64,000 nt of DNA from Chryseobacterium paludis. GTDB taxonomy: Bacteria; Bacteroidota; Bacteroidia; Flavobacteriales; Weeksellaceae. Under the pieces are notes generated by a model that saw only the letters and a program-made list of their open reading frames with translations, did not search any database and had not been told where the DNA came from. Where the stretch lies: assembly GCF_025403485.1 (NCBI RefSeq), contig NZ_CP099966.1, forward strand, positions 1,674,001-1,738,000, written 5' to 3'. The translations under genes and the position numbers were made by a program. Positions 1 to 9,323 of this stretch are shown here, one piece after another; within the stretch, counting starts at the first letter, position 1; each line of letters starts with the position of its first letter.

Positions 1-430
1 TTTTTACCTGATCATCACTTATTAATGATTTTCCACCCTCCATATTTCGAGCTGCTATATTTTCTCCAGATTCAAAATCTCTTGCGTGATTTAACTGCTG
101 AGACTTACCTTCCGGGCTATCCAGATTGAGAAAGAAAATATACACTCCGGCAACTTCTTTATTATTGTTCTGCCAATCATCTATCGCAATACCCAAATCA
201 TCCCAGACATAGGCAAGATCTGTATCCCGGCTTGGTTTTCCCAATACTTTTATCCAATCTTCAATCGGTGTTCCCAACTCTAACTTTTTCCCTTTGTAGG
301 TTAATCCACAGGATTCTATTTTAATAGTGGCTTGGGACACATCTATAGTTTCTTTTTTCATATTTTGACATTGAAAATTTAATATTGCAAATAACAGTAC
401 TGAAAAGATGATCTTTATTTTATTTCTCAT
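1..430 (-). CDS. Lipoprotein with DUF7738-like domain, partial (C-terminus outside window)
   Basis: The frame opens at an ATG at 430 and is still open at position 1, so at least 143 codons are present and the C-terminus is missing. The N-terminus is a short basic, hydrophobic signal ending in a lipobox-like FQC (about residue 19), which predicts a lipidated, membrane-anchored protein. The mature part reads as a GxxYKGKKLELGTPIEDW module followed by GKPSRDTDLAYVWDD and YIFFLNLD. I associate this pattern with DUF7738-type proteins of Bacteroidota, from memory and without a search. It follows the upstream lipoprotein with a 1-bp gap, so the two are probably co-transcribed from the VgrG operon. 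Its position after a putative T6SS effector makes an immunity or accessory role possible, but this is inference only. Confidence 0.7.
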   Translation of the reverse strand, partial: MRNKIKIIFSVLLFAILNFQCQNMKKETIDVSQATIKIESCGLTYKGKKLELGTPIEDWIKVLGKPSRDTDLAYVWDDLGIAIDDWQNNNKEVAGVYIFFLNLDSPEGKSQQLNHARDFESGENIAARNMEGGKSLISDDQVK

Positions 431-431
431 T

Positions 432-1358
432 TTATTTATTACTTACAAGGTATATTGTTGAACGACTATTGTCATAATATCGACGTACTATTACTTTATC
501 ATTAAATGGATTTTTCCACTGCATTAAATTTATCTGATCCAGATTGTTGTTATAATATTTAAAATCCATACTATTCTTACCAATTTTCAGGCGGTAATAG
601 GCATATCCATAAGGGTAGAATGAGAAGAAAAAGTGGTTTCCAGAACTGCTATTTCCTAATACAGATGTTTCATACAACTTTAAATTAGTTTCAGTCTGGA
701 TCATCTTTTTTCCTGAAAATAAACTAAACATCTTTTTTTTACCCTCATATTGTTTTTTTAATTCATAATCATACAGACAATACTCTTTATCTTTATAGGT
801 ATACAAAATATAACCCGAATCTTCAAAACTATAACAAGATATATAATTTGAACTTATTTTTCTCCCCAGAATCTTTAATTTTATACTATCAACTCTTTTT
901 TGTTTAATACTATCGTTGTTCTTAAAATCCACTTGTGAATTTTCTAAGCTTGTACGAATAGAATCTCCAATTTTATATCCATTTATGATTTCAATCTTTT
1001 TTATTTTGGACCAAGGAAATGAATATTTATAAACCCCATCATTATTGTACACATAAATATTTTTATTCTCGTCTACCTCAATATTATAAAAATCATTTTT
1101 TACTTGCCATATCTTTTTAAAATCTCCATTGTAAACAAAAAGAGATTTATCACTGGTTGCATAATAATATTCTGAATCATGTTTTAAATTTATAATACTG
1201 TCATTAATAGAATCCATTTTAAACTTAGAATCTGAAAGCTTAGGAAAAGAATCCTGATCAGGATGCTTATCTTTTTCCGGTATAGAATAATTACAACTAA
1301 AAAGAAATATAAGAAGAAGCAATCCTCCAATAGATCTTATAAAAGACGCTTTTCTCAT
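432..1358 (-). CDS. Hypothetical lipoprotein downstream of T6SS Het-C protein
   Basis: This 308-residue protein starts with a classical lipoprotein signal: basic MRKASFIRSIGG, a leucine-rich core, and a lipobox ending FLFSC at about residue 22. The rest is rich in Tyr, Lys, Asn and Ser with repeated short beta-strand-like stretches such as YYYATSDKSLFVYNG, which suggests a small propeller-like or beta-rich secreted domain. I do not recognise the family. Its ATG overlaps the TGA of the Het-C gene in an ATGA junction, so translation is probably coupled to that gene. Tight coupling of a lipoprotein to a candidate T6SS effector is a common effector/immunity arrangement, which makes this the best immunity candidate here. 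That remains inference from position. Confidence 0.8.
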   Translation of the reverse strand: MRKASFIRSIGGLLLLIFLFSCNYSIPEKDKHPDQDSFPKLSDSKFKMDSINDSIINLKHDSEYYYATSDKSLFVYNGDFKKIWQVKNDFYNIEVDENKNIYVYNNDGVYKYSFPWSKIKKIEIINGYKIGDSIRTSLENSQVDFKNNDSIKQKRVDSIKLKILGRKISSNYISCYSFEDSGYILYTYKDKEYCLYDYELKKQYEGKKKMFSLFSGKKMIQTETNLKLYETSVLGNSSSGNHFFFSFYPYGYAYYRLKIGKNSMDFKYYNNNLDQINLMQWKNPFNDKVIVRRYYDNSRSTIYLVSNK

Positions 1359-3796
1359 TTGGTCATTTTTTCAAAATATCCCATGATTTCTTTTATCTTC
1401 TTTACCGCCTCCGTGTTCATTTCTTGTAGTTCGTGCTCTGCATGATCATAAATAGTACCATATTTTAGATCTTTTGTTATAGCAGGGTTTCTTGCTACCC
1501 AATCATTCAGATATTTATCACACCATCTTGCATTGGGAGATGATGGATGTACAAAATATGTTTTGGTGGTATAATCAGCTAAGGCAGAACCGTCCATTCC
1601 ATTTTTAAACCTTGTGGTCACTTCTTTTATTGCCATCTTTGCCAGTTCTGCACTGATCTTATTCAGCGGATGAGAATAGCTGTCTTTTGCAATCTGGGAG
1701 TGAGAAGGATTAACACCATAATTGGTATTCAGATGGGACTGTGCTTCTGGAATAACCTCATCAAAAGAACCCAGCACCAGATTGAAAACAAGTTTCGGGA
1801 AAAAGGCCATGATCTGTCCGGTATACCCCATTCCTTTCTGAAGGTTTTCGGCACTACGAGCTCCTAATTTTTCAAAGAAATCCCTCGACATCCACTCTTT
1901 CTTGTCTGCATTCTGATATTCCTTTGCAAGAAAATCCTGAAATTTAAGAAATTGATTGAACCAAGATAGCCATGTAGCGAATTCTACACCCAGATAGCTG
2001 GAACTTTTCTCCGCTTTATCAGATTTCTGTCCTTTAGAAAGATCTTCCAGGACACTAATAATAAATTTCTCAGCCAGAGATCTTTGTCCCGGTACCCGTC
2101 TTTTGTATTCTTTGATTTTAGGATCAAACAAAAGGTCTCCCATTTTCGGTCCGACACTGGCCATTGTATCATCAGTCAAAAAACGACCGCTGACTACTGG
2201 AATTCCAGTATACTCTTTTCCTTTATAATAAGACACCCATGGATAAGCATCAACTCCCAGTCTTCTCAAAGAGATTTCAACAAAATTGGTATGTGAGAAA
2301 TAATCTTCCAAAACGTGAAGTGCCCCTCCCAAATGTCTGAAGCCTTCCGGTGTTCCTCTTTTAGAAACCGCAAGTTTAAGTTGTTCTTTTACATAGGTAA
2401 CAGAAGACGGACGTTCAGGAAAGTCTTTCCAAAAGAAAGATGACATATTTCTGGTTGCGTCTATTTTCCAGGATTGACCATTATCTCCGGCATAAAGTTT
2501 TTTTTCTGTACCCGTTCCATCATACATAAAAGAAATAACCTTTCCTTTATCATCTTTAGCATCAGATTCATCTGCCAGTCCAAAAGGATTATCAATATGC
2601 TCTTCCGGACGGTAAATTCCAAGAATATCTTTTGTAAGGCCTCCATATTCTTTATTAAATTTTTCTTCCAGTGTTTTATAATCGTCAGCAGGATTTTTTC
2701 CCGCATCTTTCAATGGATCAAAAACAAATTCTCTAATAGCCAGAATTTTGATCAACTGCACCCAGCCTTCATGTGAAAGCTGCATTGGGCTTACTTCTTT
2801 GATCACCTTATTTTTCTGGGCTTTAATAGCCGCATTCGTTCCTCTTACTGTAATTTTTACAATTACCTGGGAAAAATCCCTTAACCAGTTTCCAAAATAA
2901 ATTTTACGAACCTGTTCTTCTGTATACAGCTCCTTTGAAACTAAAGCTTCAAATTCTATATCTCCATGAGCAAAAGCGGCATTTTTATTGTGTTTCCTGT
3001 TTCTTCCGGCACCGTAATTGGAAATATCGTCAGTAGGATCTTCATCATATTGCCTGTCTTCTTCCACATACGCCGTGACTTTGGAATGTAAGGTAGAAAA
3101 GTCTATGATAAGATCACCCTTAAAAGTAGGAAGTTCTGCCTTGGCAAAATTCAGCTGAGATTCATTAAAGATGTCAAACCTAAACAAATAATAAGCAAAC
3201 TTTGCCCCTTCGTCTATCACATCTGTATCAGGAATTCCGTTGGAAGTTAGTTCTGTACGCAGAAGATTATCTATATGGTGACCATATTCTTCAACCAGCG
3301 CTGCCATTAATTCAGCTCTTTTATCATTGTCTTTCGAAGCTTCTTCTACAAACTTTTCATTAACAATTATTTTTTTCCTTTTATTACTGTATCCGGCGGG
3401 ACCACCTCTCCTTCCTACCAAACCTTTAGAAACAATAATTTCAGGAGCTTTGATCTTGTTATCGCTCAGATCTCTGTAAAGCCTGCTTAATGCCTCAGCA
3501 TCGATCTCATAACCGAAAATCTGGGTCATAAATAACATGAAGGTAATCTCTCCAAGCTCTTTTGCAAGACTCATCAGCTGCTCGTGAGCATAGGTACTTT
3601 CAAGTTTATATTCACTTTCCTGCACATCTATCGGAGGTGGAACAAATTTTTCCGGCTCTCCGTAAACTACTCCATTCTCTTTTCCTATCTGGATAACTTT
3701 ACTTCCAATATTTTCAATGTCATCTTTAGAGTACCTTTTATAGTCCCCACCGATAACTTTGGTGATATTCCCTTTAACAATTCTTGTTCTGCTCAT
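1355..3796 (-). CDS. Het-C domain protein with metallopeptidase-like N-terminal motif; candidate T6SS cargo
   Basis: This 813-residue protein lies 12 bp downstream of vgrG in the same direction. Residues 276-281 (AHGDIE) and 302-309 (GNWLRDFS) and the block around 489-507 (HLGGALHVLEDYFSHTNF, then VE) match the Het-C family, whose conserved His, Glu and Asp residues resemble zinc-dependent phospholipase C-type enzymes. A second motif at 169-176 (EEYGHHID) followed by DEGAKFAYYLF from about 195 resembles a metallopeptidase-like segment I know from large calcium-binding proteins (pattern EEIGHxID...DEGAxFA). There is no signal peptide or membrane segment, as expected for cargo loaded on a spike. 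Het-C proteins are known neighbours of vgrG. Activity and target are not shown by sequence; an adaptor or structural role is also possible. Confidence 0.8.
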   Translation of the reverse strand: MSRTRIVKGNITKVIGGDYKRYSKDDIENIGSKVIQIGKENGVVYGEPEKFVPPPIDVQESEYKLESTYAHEQLMSLAKELGEITFMLFMTQIFGYEIDAEALSRLYRDLSDNKIKAPEIIVSKGLVGRRGGPAGYSNKRKKIIVNEKFVEEASKDNDKRAELMAALVEEYGHHIDNLLRTELTSNGIPDTDVIDEGAKFAYYLFRFDIFNESQLNFAKAELPTFKGDLIIDFSTLHSKVTAYVEEDRQYDEDPTDDISNYGAGRNRKHNKNAAFAHGDIEFEALVSKELYTEEQVRKIYFGNWLRDFSQVIVKITVRGTNAAIKAQKNKVIKEVSPMQLSHEGWVQLIKILAIREFVFDPLKDAGKNPADDYKTLEEKFNKEYGGLTKDILGIYRPEEHIDNPFGLADESDAKDDKGKVISFMYDGTGTEKKLYAGDNGQSWKIDATRNMSSFFWKDFPERPSSVTYVKEQLKLAVSKRGTPEGFRHLGGALHVLEDYFSHTNFVEISLRRLGVDAYPWVSYYKGKEYTGIPVVSGRFLTDDTMASVGPKMGDLLFDPKIKEYKRRVPGQRSLAEKFIISVLEDLSKGQKSDKAEKSSSYLGVEFATWLSWFNQFLKFQDFLAKEYQNADKKEWMSRDFFEKLGARSAENLQKGMGYTGQIMAFFPKLVFNLVLGSFDEVIPEAQSHLNTNYGVNPSHSQIAKDSYSHPLNKISAELAKMAIKEVTTRFKNGMDGSALADYTTKTYFVHPSSPNARWCDKYLNDWVARNPAITKDLKYGTIYDHAEHELQEMNTEAVKKIKEIMGYFEKMTK

Positions 3797-3808
3797 GGCT
3801 GTAATGAT

Positions 3809-5746
3809 TTAAAAATTATTACCCTTCTCTGAGCTGTTATTCTTTACCGTTTTATCAGAATGCTGTTCGTTAGTACCCGTACTTTGTGTTATGATCTTAC
3901 CTTCACTTACTTCATTTCTCTCTTTCTTTGTCTCACTGTGTACATCTCCATCTATAATTTCCGTAAGTTTTCCTGTAATCATCATACTTGCATCGCCAAC
4001 AACAGAAGTAATTTTCATCGCACCAACACTTTGTGTGTCATTCATTGTAACAGATTCGGTTTTATTCATCCCCACTATATTACTTTGATCGGCACCTACA
4101 GTAGTGCTCATATTTTGCCCTACATTAATCATGAGATTTTCTCCTGCTATAAAGGTCATATTTTTGGGAGCACTTACTGTAATATTCCCTTTGCCATCCA
4201 TAAAATAGGAATTGCCACTAGGATCTTCAATAAAGATACTTCCTTCAGTATCATTAAAGATTACTTTATTACCACTTCTTGTCTGAATGGATTTAATATG
4301 ATTTTCAATTCCTCCACCCAGAGCTACCTGACCATGAAACATTCCACCCATTGCGAAAGGAAAATCGGGATGATTATATTCGAAGCCTATCATAACCTGA
4401 TCTCCAACTTCTGGAACTGCTACAAATCCTCTATTCTGAGTAATCTGATCAGTACCTCCTGCATCGGGGCTCATCATCCGGATAAAATGGGTCGTATTAT
4501 TTTGCTGCCAATCGAAACGTACCTTGATGCGGCCTTGATTGAGAGGGTCGGTATTAGAAATGACTGTTGCAATTTGAGGCACTGCATTGGGTGTTTCAAA
4601 TTGAGGTTTGGGCATAAAACCGGTTCCATCGGCTATCGCTTCAAACGATCCTGTATAATATCCTCTTGCATCTACTTCGTGAGTGGCTTCTGTGATCATT
4701 AATTTCGTAAAATGCGAGGTTTGGTTTGTGTCCGGCTTTCTCATTTCAATATCTGCAGTACATCCCGGATATAAAAATGGGACTGTGGTATTTCCTGAAA
4801 CCGTAAAAACCTGGACAGCTGCACTTCCTGCTGCGCTTTTTTGAGACTGATCTACATCTAATGAAATATTAGCATTAATAGGAGCCGGAGTTAATGACTG
4901 ACTTGTAAAAATATTATCATTCAACTGGTAAGCATTTGAAGCTAACTCGCCAAGGTGCTGAATGTTTGTAGATGTACTTAACATTTTTGTGTTGCCGATA
5001 CTGTCATATCCAAAAAATTGGGGTTTGGTATGTACCGCATTCATCTCAACTTGCACATCAGTTACATTGCTTCCATAAACAAGCTTTACCGGTTTCTCTG
5101 AAGGAGGAAGATTTCCAAAGCGCAGAACATACCCATCATAATAAAACTGCTCTCCATAAGCCTCTGCAATCCTTGCCAGGTAATTATAGTGGGTTTCATT
5201 GTATTGAGCACTGTAATTGATATAACTCTTATTCCGGCTGTCTACATTAAAATCAAATTTCCCTGAAGCTGAACCTAATGTTTCTTTGATAACGTTTTCG
5301 GCAATAATCCCTGTGTTTACAGATTGATCCCCTCCGAAACTTTGTGTATGAGGGGCAGAATCCATTAGGATAGTAGGGCTTTTTCCTCTTAAAATAACAT
5401 TGCCCAGACTCATCTTATCCTGGCTGAAGGCTACTTTTGTAATAAGCCCCACAAAACTTCTTTCTGGGCTCTCATTTTCGGCATCCTTATACCTAAATGT
5501 TACGGTCAAACGCTGTCCTAAGAACTTTTGACTATCCAAAAGGTTATGATTTTGTGCTTTACCTAAAGAATCATGCGCTAAAATTAACTCAAAATCATGG
5601 TGTTTTTTGGCACTCTGTTCTAGTCTGAAATGTTTAAAATGCTTGATTATATGGCCATCTATAACGATATCCAACTTGATTACACGGTTTATACCTGCGA
5701 TGTTATTCTCTGAAATTCTTTCTGAGTTGGAAATACTTCTTTTCAT
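3809..5746 (-). CDS. vgrG: Type VI secretion system spike protein VgrG
   Basis: The 645-residue protein forms the trimeric tip of the T6SS puncturing device and carries effectors out of the cell. Residues 1-380 resemble the gp27-like hub, including YINYSAQYNETHYNYLARIA at 175-194, typical of the phage late-control D/VgrG fold. Residues about 390-470 form the gp5-type OB fold (QGRIKVRFDW, GFVAVPEVGDQVMIGFEY, MGGMFHG). From about 490 the protein continues as short beta repeats of the needle (NKVIFNDTEGSIFIEDPSGN, then repeated MTFIAGEN- and MNVGQNM-like units). The C-terminus is a polar tail without an obvious extra catalytic domain. It is the first gene of the run that includes the Het-C protein and two lipoproteins. 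No other T6SS core gene lies in the window. Confidence 0.95.
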   Translation of the reverse strand: MKRSISNSERISENNIAGINRVIKLDIVIDGHIIKHFKHFRLEQSAKKHHDFELILAHDSLGKAQNHNLLDSQKFLGQRLTVTFRYKDAENESPERSFVGLITKVAFSQDKMSLGNVILRGKSPTILMDSAPHTQSFGGDQSVNTGIIAENVIKETLGSASGKFDFNVDSRNKSYINYSAQYNETHYNYLARIAEAYGEQFYYDGYVLRFGNLPPSEKPVKLVYGSNVTDVQVEMNAVHTKPQFFGYDSIGNTKMLSTSTNIQHLGELASNAYQLNDNIFTSQSLTPAPINANISLDVDQSQKSAAGSAAVQVFTVSGNTTVPFLYPGCTADIEMRKPDTNQTSHFTKLMITEATHEVDARGYYTGSFEAIADGTGFMPKPQFETPNAVPQIATVISNTDPLNQGRIKVRFDWQQNNTTHFIRMMSPDAGGTDQITQNRGFVAVPEVGDQVMIGFEYNHPDFPFAMGGMFHGQVALGGGIENHIKSIQTRSGNKVIFNDTEGSIFIEDPSGNSYFMDGKGNITVSAPKNMTFIAGENLMINVGQNMSTTVGADQSNIVGMNKTESVTMNDTQSVGAMKITSVVGDASMMITGKLTEIIDGDVHSETKKERNEVSEGKIITQSTGTNEQHSDKTVKNNSSEKGNNF

Positions 5747-6192
5747 TGGTGTTATTTCATGAAATATAGAAATATTTTACCTTTTCATCCTCTTTTAGTA
5801 TATAAATTTAAAAAATTGTAGTAGAAGTACGATTTTTTTTAATGAAATCATTTGGATTTATTTGTGCTATTTTAGAAGTATTAAAACATTTTCAGATCAG
5901 ATTTACGCATAGAATATTTGCCTGTTTTAATTAGTATTTTACTTTTTGGGAATTACAAAAGTAAAGAGAAAAACCTAAATAAAGCGATTAAGTTGCATTA
6001 ATATAAAAAGAAAACAATCTGCTTATTAAATTGGTGGATATCTATAAAGCAAAAAACCTTCAAATTAATATTTGAAGGCTTTATTTTTAGCAGAGTATGA
6101 AGAATTATCAAAAATAGATTCTAAACCGCTGCAAAAATTTTTAATTTATTTTAGTCTAAGGAGAAAATATATGTAAATAAAACATCAAACAA
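5747..6192. other. Intergenic region, AT-rich
   Basis: The 446 bp between vgrG and pncA hold no convincing coding frame. The half nearest vgrG must contain its promoter and leader, but I found no perfect TAnnTTTG box. The half nearest pncA holds the hairpin terminator described at 6051. Confidence 0.5.
6051..6078 (-). terminator. Rho-independent terminator after pncA
   Basis: An 8-bp perfect stem (CCTTCAAA at 6057-6064 with TTTGAAGG at 6071-6078) and a 6-base loop are followed, in the minus direction, by six T residues (6056-6051). This is downstream of the nicotinamidase stop codon. Confidence 0.8.
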
Positions 6193-6783
6193 TTAAATCA
6201 CAGTTCCTCCTTTCGATTGAAAATCTTTCTTAACACGCTCATATCTTTCTAAATCTATCGGCTTAGAGGCGTTCTCTATAATGCTTGATTTAAAGCCTAA
6301 ATCTAAGGCATCATTAGCTGTATAATACACACAAAAATCAGCTGCCACACCGCAAACTGCCACCTCTGTAACTCCTCTACCTTTAAGATAATCGGCCATG
6401 CCTGTAGATTTTTTCCTACCATTATCAAAAAAGCCACTGTAGCTATCAATTTCTTTATCCATCCCCTTTCTAAAAATAGCTTCAATAGCATTCGTTGAAA
6501 GTTCTGGAACCAATTCAGCTCCTTTTGTTCCTTGGATACAGTGCTCTGGCCAAAGCACCTGATTTAATCCGTTTAATGATATTTCTTCAAAAGGTTTTTT
6601 ATCCGGATGGGAGGTAAAAAAACTTTTATGCCCTATTGGGTGCCAATCTTGCGTGGCTACTACGAGATCATATTTTGACTGTAACTCGTTAATTGTTTGT
6701 ACAATTTCATCACCATGGTTAACAGCTAGTGCGCCTCCCGGTAAAAAATCATACTGTACGTCGATAATAATTAAAGCATTCAT
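6193..6783 (-). CDS. pncA: Nicotinamidase / pyrazinamidase
   Basis: This 196-residue cytosolic isochorismatase-fold hydrolase converts nicotinamide to nicotinate plus ammonia in NAD salvage. The expected catalytic triad can be placed at D8 (in IIDVQYDF), K106 (in FRKGMDKEIDSYSGF) and C151 (in GVAADFC). The metal-binding residues fit D46 and H48 (TQDWHP) and H81 (WPEHC). Its length is normal for bacterial PncA. It stands alone between two terminators, so it is probably monocistronic. The start at 6783 gives the canonical N-terminus MNALIIIDVQ, with an A-rich leader and no clear Shine-Dalgarno sequence. Confidence 0.95.
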   Translation of the reverse strand: MNALIIIDVQYDFLPGGALAVNHGDEIVQTINELQSKYDLVVATQDWHPIGHKSFFTSHPDKKPFEEISLNGLNQVLWPEHCIQGTKGAELVPELSTNAIEAIFRKGMDKEIDSYSGFFDNGRKKSTGMADYLKGRGVTEVAVCGVAADFCVYYTANDALDLGFKSSIIENASKPIDLERYERVKKDFQSKGGTVI

Positions 6784-7095
6784 AAATAAAATGTTATTAG
6801 TTTAATGGTTGAAAGCAAATTTAACCATTTTTCCACATAGTGTGATTTTTTTTCTTATAAAGCATTATATTTTATCACAATTTATTGAATTAAATACCAT
6901 TTACGCATTTAATATCAACTTACACATATAATAAAATTACTTTCAATACTATTTTCTCCCTACTATAATTTTTATCACATTAATTTCAGGCTAAAAAACA
7001 GCACTATTAGAAATCTAATAGTGCTGTTTTTTCTTGAAAATGATTATTGGTTTTTAAATCCAACAACTAATCATATTTCTTTAAACTAATATTTT
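6784..7095. other. Intergenic region between pncA and pgl
   Basis: The 312 bp are very AT-rich and have no coding frame I can support. They hold the strong terminator at 6993-7032 and, between that terminator and 6783, the promoter and leader of pncA, which I could not localise. Confidence 0.5.
6993..7032 (-). terminator. Strong bidirectional terminator after the gnd-zwf-pgl operon
   Basis: A 12-13-bp perfect stem (CAGCACTATTAG at 6999-7010 with CTAATAGTGCTG at 7015-7026) with a tiny loop is flanked by six A on one side and six T on the other. It therefore works in either direction. It lies just past the pgl stop on the minus strand. Confidence 0.92.
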
Positions 7096-7806
7096 TCAGC
7101 CTTTTGCTTTTTCATCTGTAAAAAACAGAAATCCTTCCTTTTTCTCAATAAGCTGTAGTGGATACAATTTAGGATTGTATTCTCCATTTAACACCTCATT
7201 CAATGCCTGTTTTTTTGACTCACCAAATGCAACGACCAGTATATTTTCAGCTTTATTGATCAATGGTGCAGTTAAAGTGATCCTGAACATTTCCTGAGGT
7301 TTCAGATAATACGCAGAGACCCATTTTTCATTTTCATCCAAAACACTTTCACCTGGAAATAAAGAGGCAGTATGCCCGTCATCTCCCATTCCTAGAAGGA
7401 TAAAATCAAAAATACCTTTATCTCCAAGAACACTTCTGATCTGTTGCTCATATACTTTAGCATAATCCTCAGGAAGTATTCCGTCCTGATACATTGGAAA
7501 AATCTGATCTCTATTCACCGGAACTTTATCAAGAAGGGTTTCGAAAGTCATCCGTGCATTGCTTTTATCATCATCCAGAGGAACCCATCGCTCATCTACC
7601 CAAAAGAAGTACACCTTATTCCATTCAATTTTTTCTGCATATTCTTGCGTTGCCAACAAATTAAAAATTGCTTTAGGAGAAGAACCTCCACTTAATGCTA
7701 CAACAAAACGATTGTTTTTCTGAATAGATTTTTTTGAAAGATCAACAAATGTATCAGCTGCCTTTCTATATAATTTTTCCAGATCTTCAAATATGGTAAT
7801 ATTCAT
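7096..7806 (-). CDS. pgl: 6-phosphogluconolactonase
   Basis: This 236-residue enzyme hydrolyses 6-phosphogluconolactone to 6-phosphogluconate, the second step of the oxidative pentose-phosphate pathway. It belongs to the NagB/Pgl (SOL/DevB) type: ALSGGSSPKAIFNLL near residue 38, FFWVDERWVP, then LLGMGDDGHTASLFPG near 137, which carries the conserved GDDGHTASLFPG signature. It is the last gene of the operon, 24 bp after zwf, and is followed by a strong terminator. Length and all signature residues are normal. Confidence 0.95.
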   Translation of the reverse strand: MNITIFEDLEKLYRKAADTFVDLSKKSIQKNNRFVVALSGGSSPKAIFNLLATQEYAEKIEWNKVYFFWVDERWVPLDDDKSNARMTFETLLDKVPVNRDQIFPMYQDGILPEDYAKVYEQQIRSVLGDKGIFDFILLGMGDDGHTASLFPGESVLDENEKWVSAYYLKPQEMFRITLTAPLINKAENILVVAFGESKKQALNEVLNGEYNPKLYPLQLIEKKEGFLFFTDEKAKG

Positions 7807-7830
7807 TTTTAGTCTATTTAATTTATATTG

Positions 7831-9312
7831 TTACACCCAGCTGTGACCTTGTCTTTCAACCAATGCAATACTTTCTTTTGGTCCCCAACTTCCTGCTTCA
7901 TAGTTTGGAAAAGATGACTCTTTATTATTTTCCCAGGCTTCCTGTATGGTTTTTACAACATCCCAGGCTTCTTCTACCTGATCAGAACGCATAAATAAAG
8001 TAAGATCACCTATAAGTGCATCCAGCAATAATGTTTCATAGGCTTCAGGAGTATCTTCCTGACAGGCCAAATTATCAAAAATCATTTCAACCGGCTTTAA
8101 AACCAATGAAAGTCCCGGTTTTTTTGCCATAAACTGAAGTCTAATATCCATCAGTGGCTGAATATTGATAATAAGTCTGTTAGCTGATAAGTGTTGAGAA
8201 CTCTCTGAAAATGTGGAATGTGGGAGTGGCTTAAACTGAATGGTAATATAAGAATGCTTCTCTTTCATTTTTTTTCCGGTACGAACGTAGAAAGGAACAT
8301 CCTGCCATCTTTCATTATCCAGATAGAATTTTACAGCTACAAAAGTCTCTGTATTAGAATCCCCGGCAATCCCATCTTCCTGATGATAACCTTTAGCCTC
8401 AACTCCGTTTATAACCCCTTTTCCATATTGACCTCTTACTGCATAATGATCAACCTGATCAGATGAAATCCTGCGAATTGACCTAAGGACATCCACTTTG
8501 CGATCTCGGATCTCACCCGATTCTACTGAAGCAGGAGGCTCCATAGCAACCATACACAGAATCTGTAATAAATGATTTTGAACCATATCCCGTAATGCTC
8601 CGGTCTGCTCGTAGAAAGCTCCCCTAGTTTCAACGCCCACTTCTTCGGCAACTGTAATCTGTACCGATTCTATATATTTATGATCCCATAATGGTTCAAA
8701 AATAGAATTTCCAAATCTAAAAGCCAATATATTTTGTACCGTCTCTTTTCCCAAATAATGATCAATACGGTAAATTTGTTCTTCTTCAAATGTTTGTGCC
8801 AAAAGACTATTGAGTTCTATCGCCGATTGTTTATCATGACCAAAAGGTTTCTCAATGATGATACGATCTTTTTTAGAATCAGAAGCTAATGAGGCATTTT
8901 TAATGTGATTGGAAATAGTGGAAACAAAATCAGGTCCGATCGATAAATAAAACAACCTGTTCCCTCTTGTTCCATAGACCATATCAAAATCCTCTAATTT
9001 CTGATACAGGTTCTTATAGGAACTCTCCTCATCCAACTGATGTTGAAAATAGGTAATATGAGCTTGGAAACCTGCCCAATCTTCTGAAGTTATTTTTTTC
9101 CGTGAAAAATTTTCAAGATTTTCTTTAATGTAATTTTTAAAATATTCGTTGGTATTATCCGCCCTTCCCAGTGCCAGGATATTAAAGCCTTTGGGCATCC
9201 TGCCATCTATATATAAATTATAAAATGCCGGGAAAAGTTTTCTTTTTGCCAAATCTCCAGTAGCACCAAAAATGATTATCGTCGTTGGTTTTAGGATTTT
9301 ATTTTCGTTCAT
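7831..9312 (-). CDS. zwf: Glucose-6-phosphate 1-dehydrogenase
   Basis: The 493-residue cytosolic enzyme oxidises glucose 6-phosphate to 6-phosphogluconolactone and makes NADPH. The dinucleotide-binding loop is GATGDLA at 16-22, the substrate-binding EKPFG at 154-158, and the active-site signature RIDHYLGK at 182-189, whose His is the catalytic base. The C-terminal half (DALIGDLTLFMRSDQVEEAW) is also canonical. It sits between gnd (11 bp upstream) and pgl (24 bp downstream), so all three oxidative pentose-phosphate enzymes are made from one message. Confidence 0.97.
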   Translation of the reverse strand: MNENKILKPTTIIIFGATGDLAKRKLFPAFYNLYIDGRMPKGFNILALGRADNTNEYFKNYIKENLENFSRKKITSEDWAGFQAHITYFQHQLDEESSYKNLYQKLEDFDMVYGTRGNRLFYLSIGPDFVSTISNHIKNASLASDSKKDRIIIEKPFGHDKQSAIELNSLLAQTFEEEQIYRIDHYLGKETVQNILAFRFGNSIFEPLWDHKYIESVQITVAEEVGVETRGAFYEQTGALRDMVQNHLLQILCMVAMEPPASVESGEIRDRKVDVLRSIRRISSDQVDHYAVRGQYGKGVINGVEAKGYHQEDGIAGDSNTETFVAVKFYLDNERWQDVPFYVRTGKKMKEKHSYITIQFKPLPHSTFSESSQHLSANRLIINIQPLMDIRLQFMAKKPGLSLVLKPVEMIFDNLACQEDTPEAYETLLLDALIGDLTLFMRSDQVEEAWDVVKTIQEAWENNKESSFPNYEAGSWGPKESIALVERQGHSWV

Positions 9313-9323
9313 TTTTCCGAATT

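Noticed and set aside
3860..4702. 280-codon plus-strand frame antisense to vgrG
   Set aside because: It lies wholly within the strongly supported vgrG gene on the other strand, its residues are Cys/His/Ser-rich without a recognisable domain, and it has no promoter or leader like the real genes.
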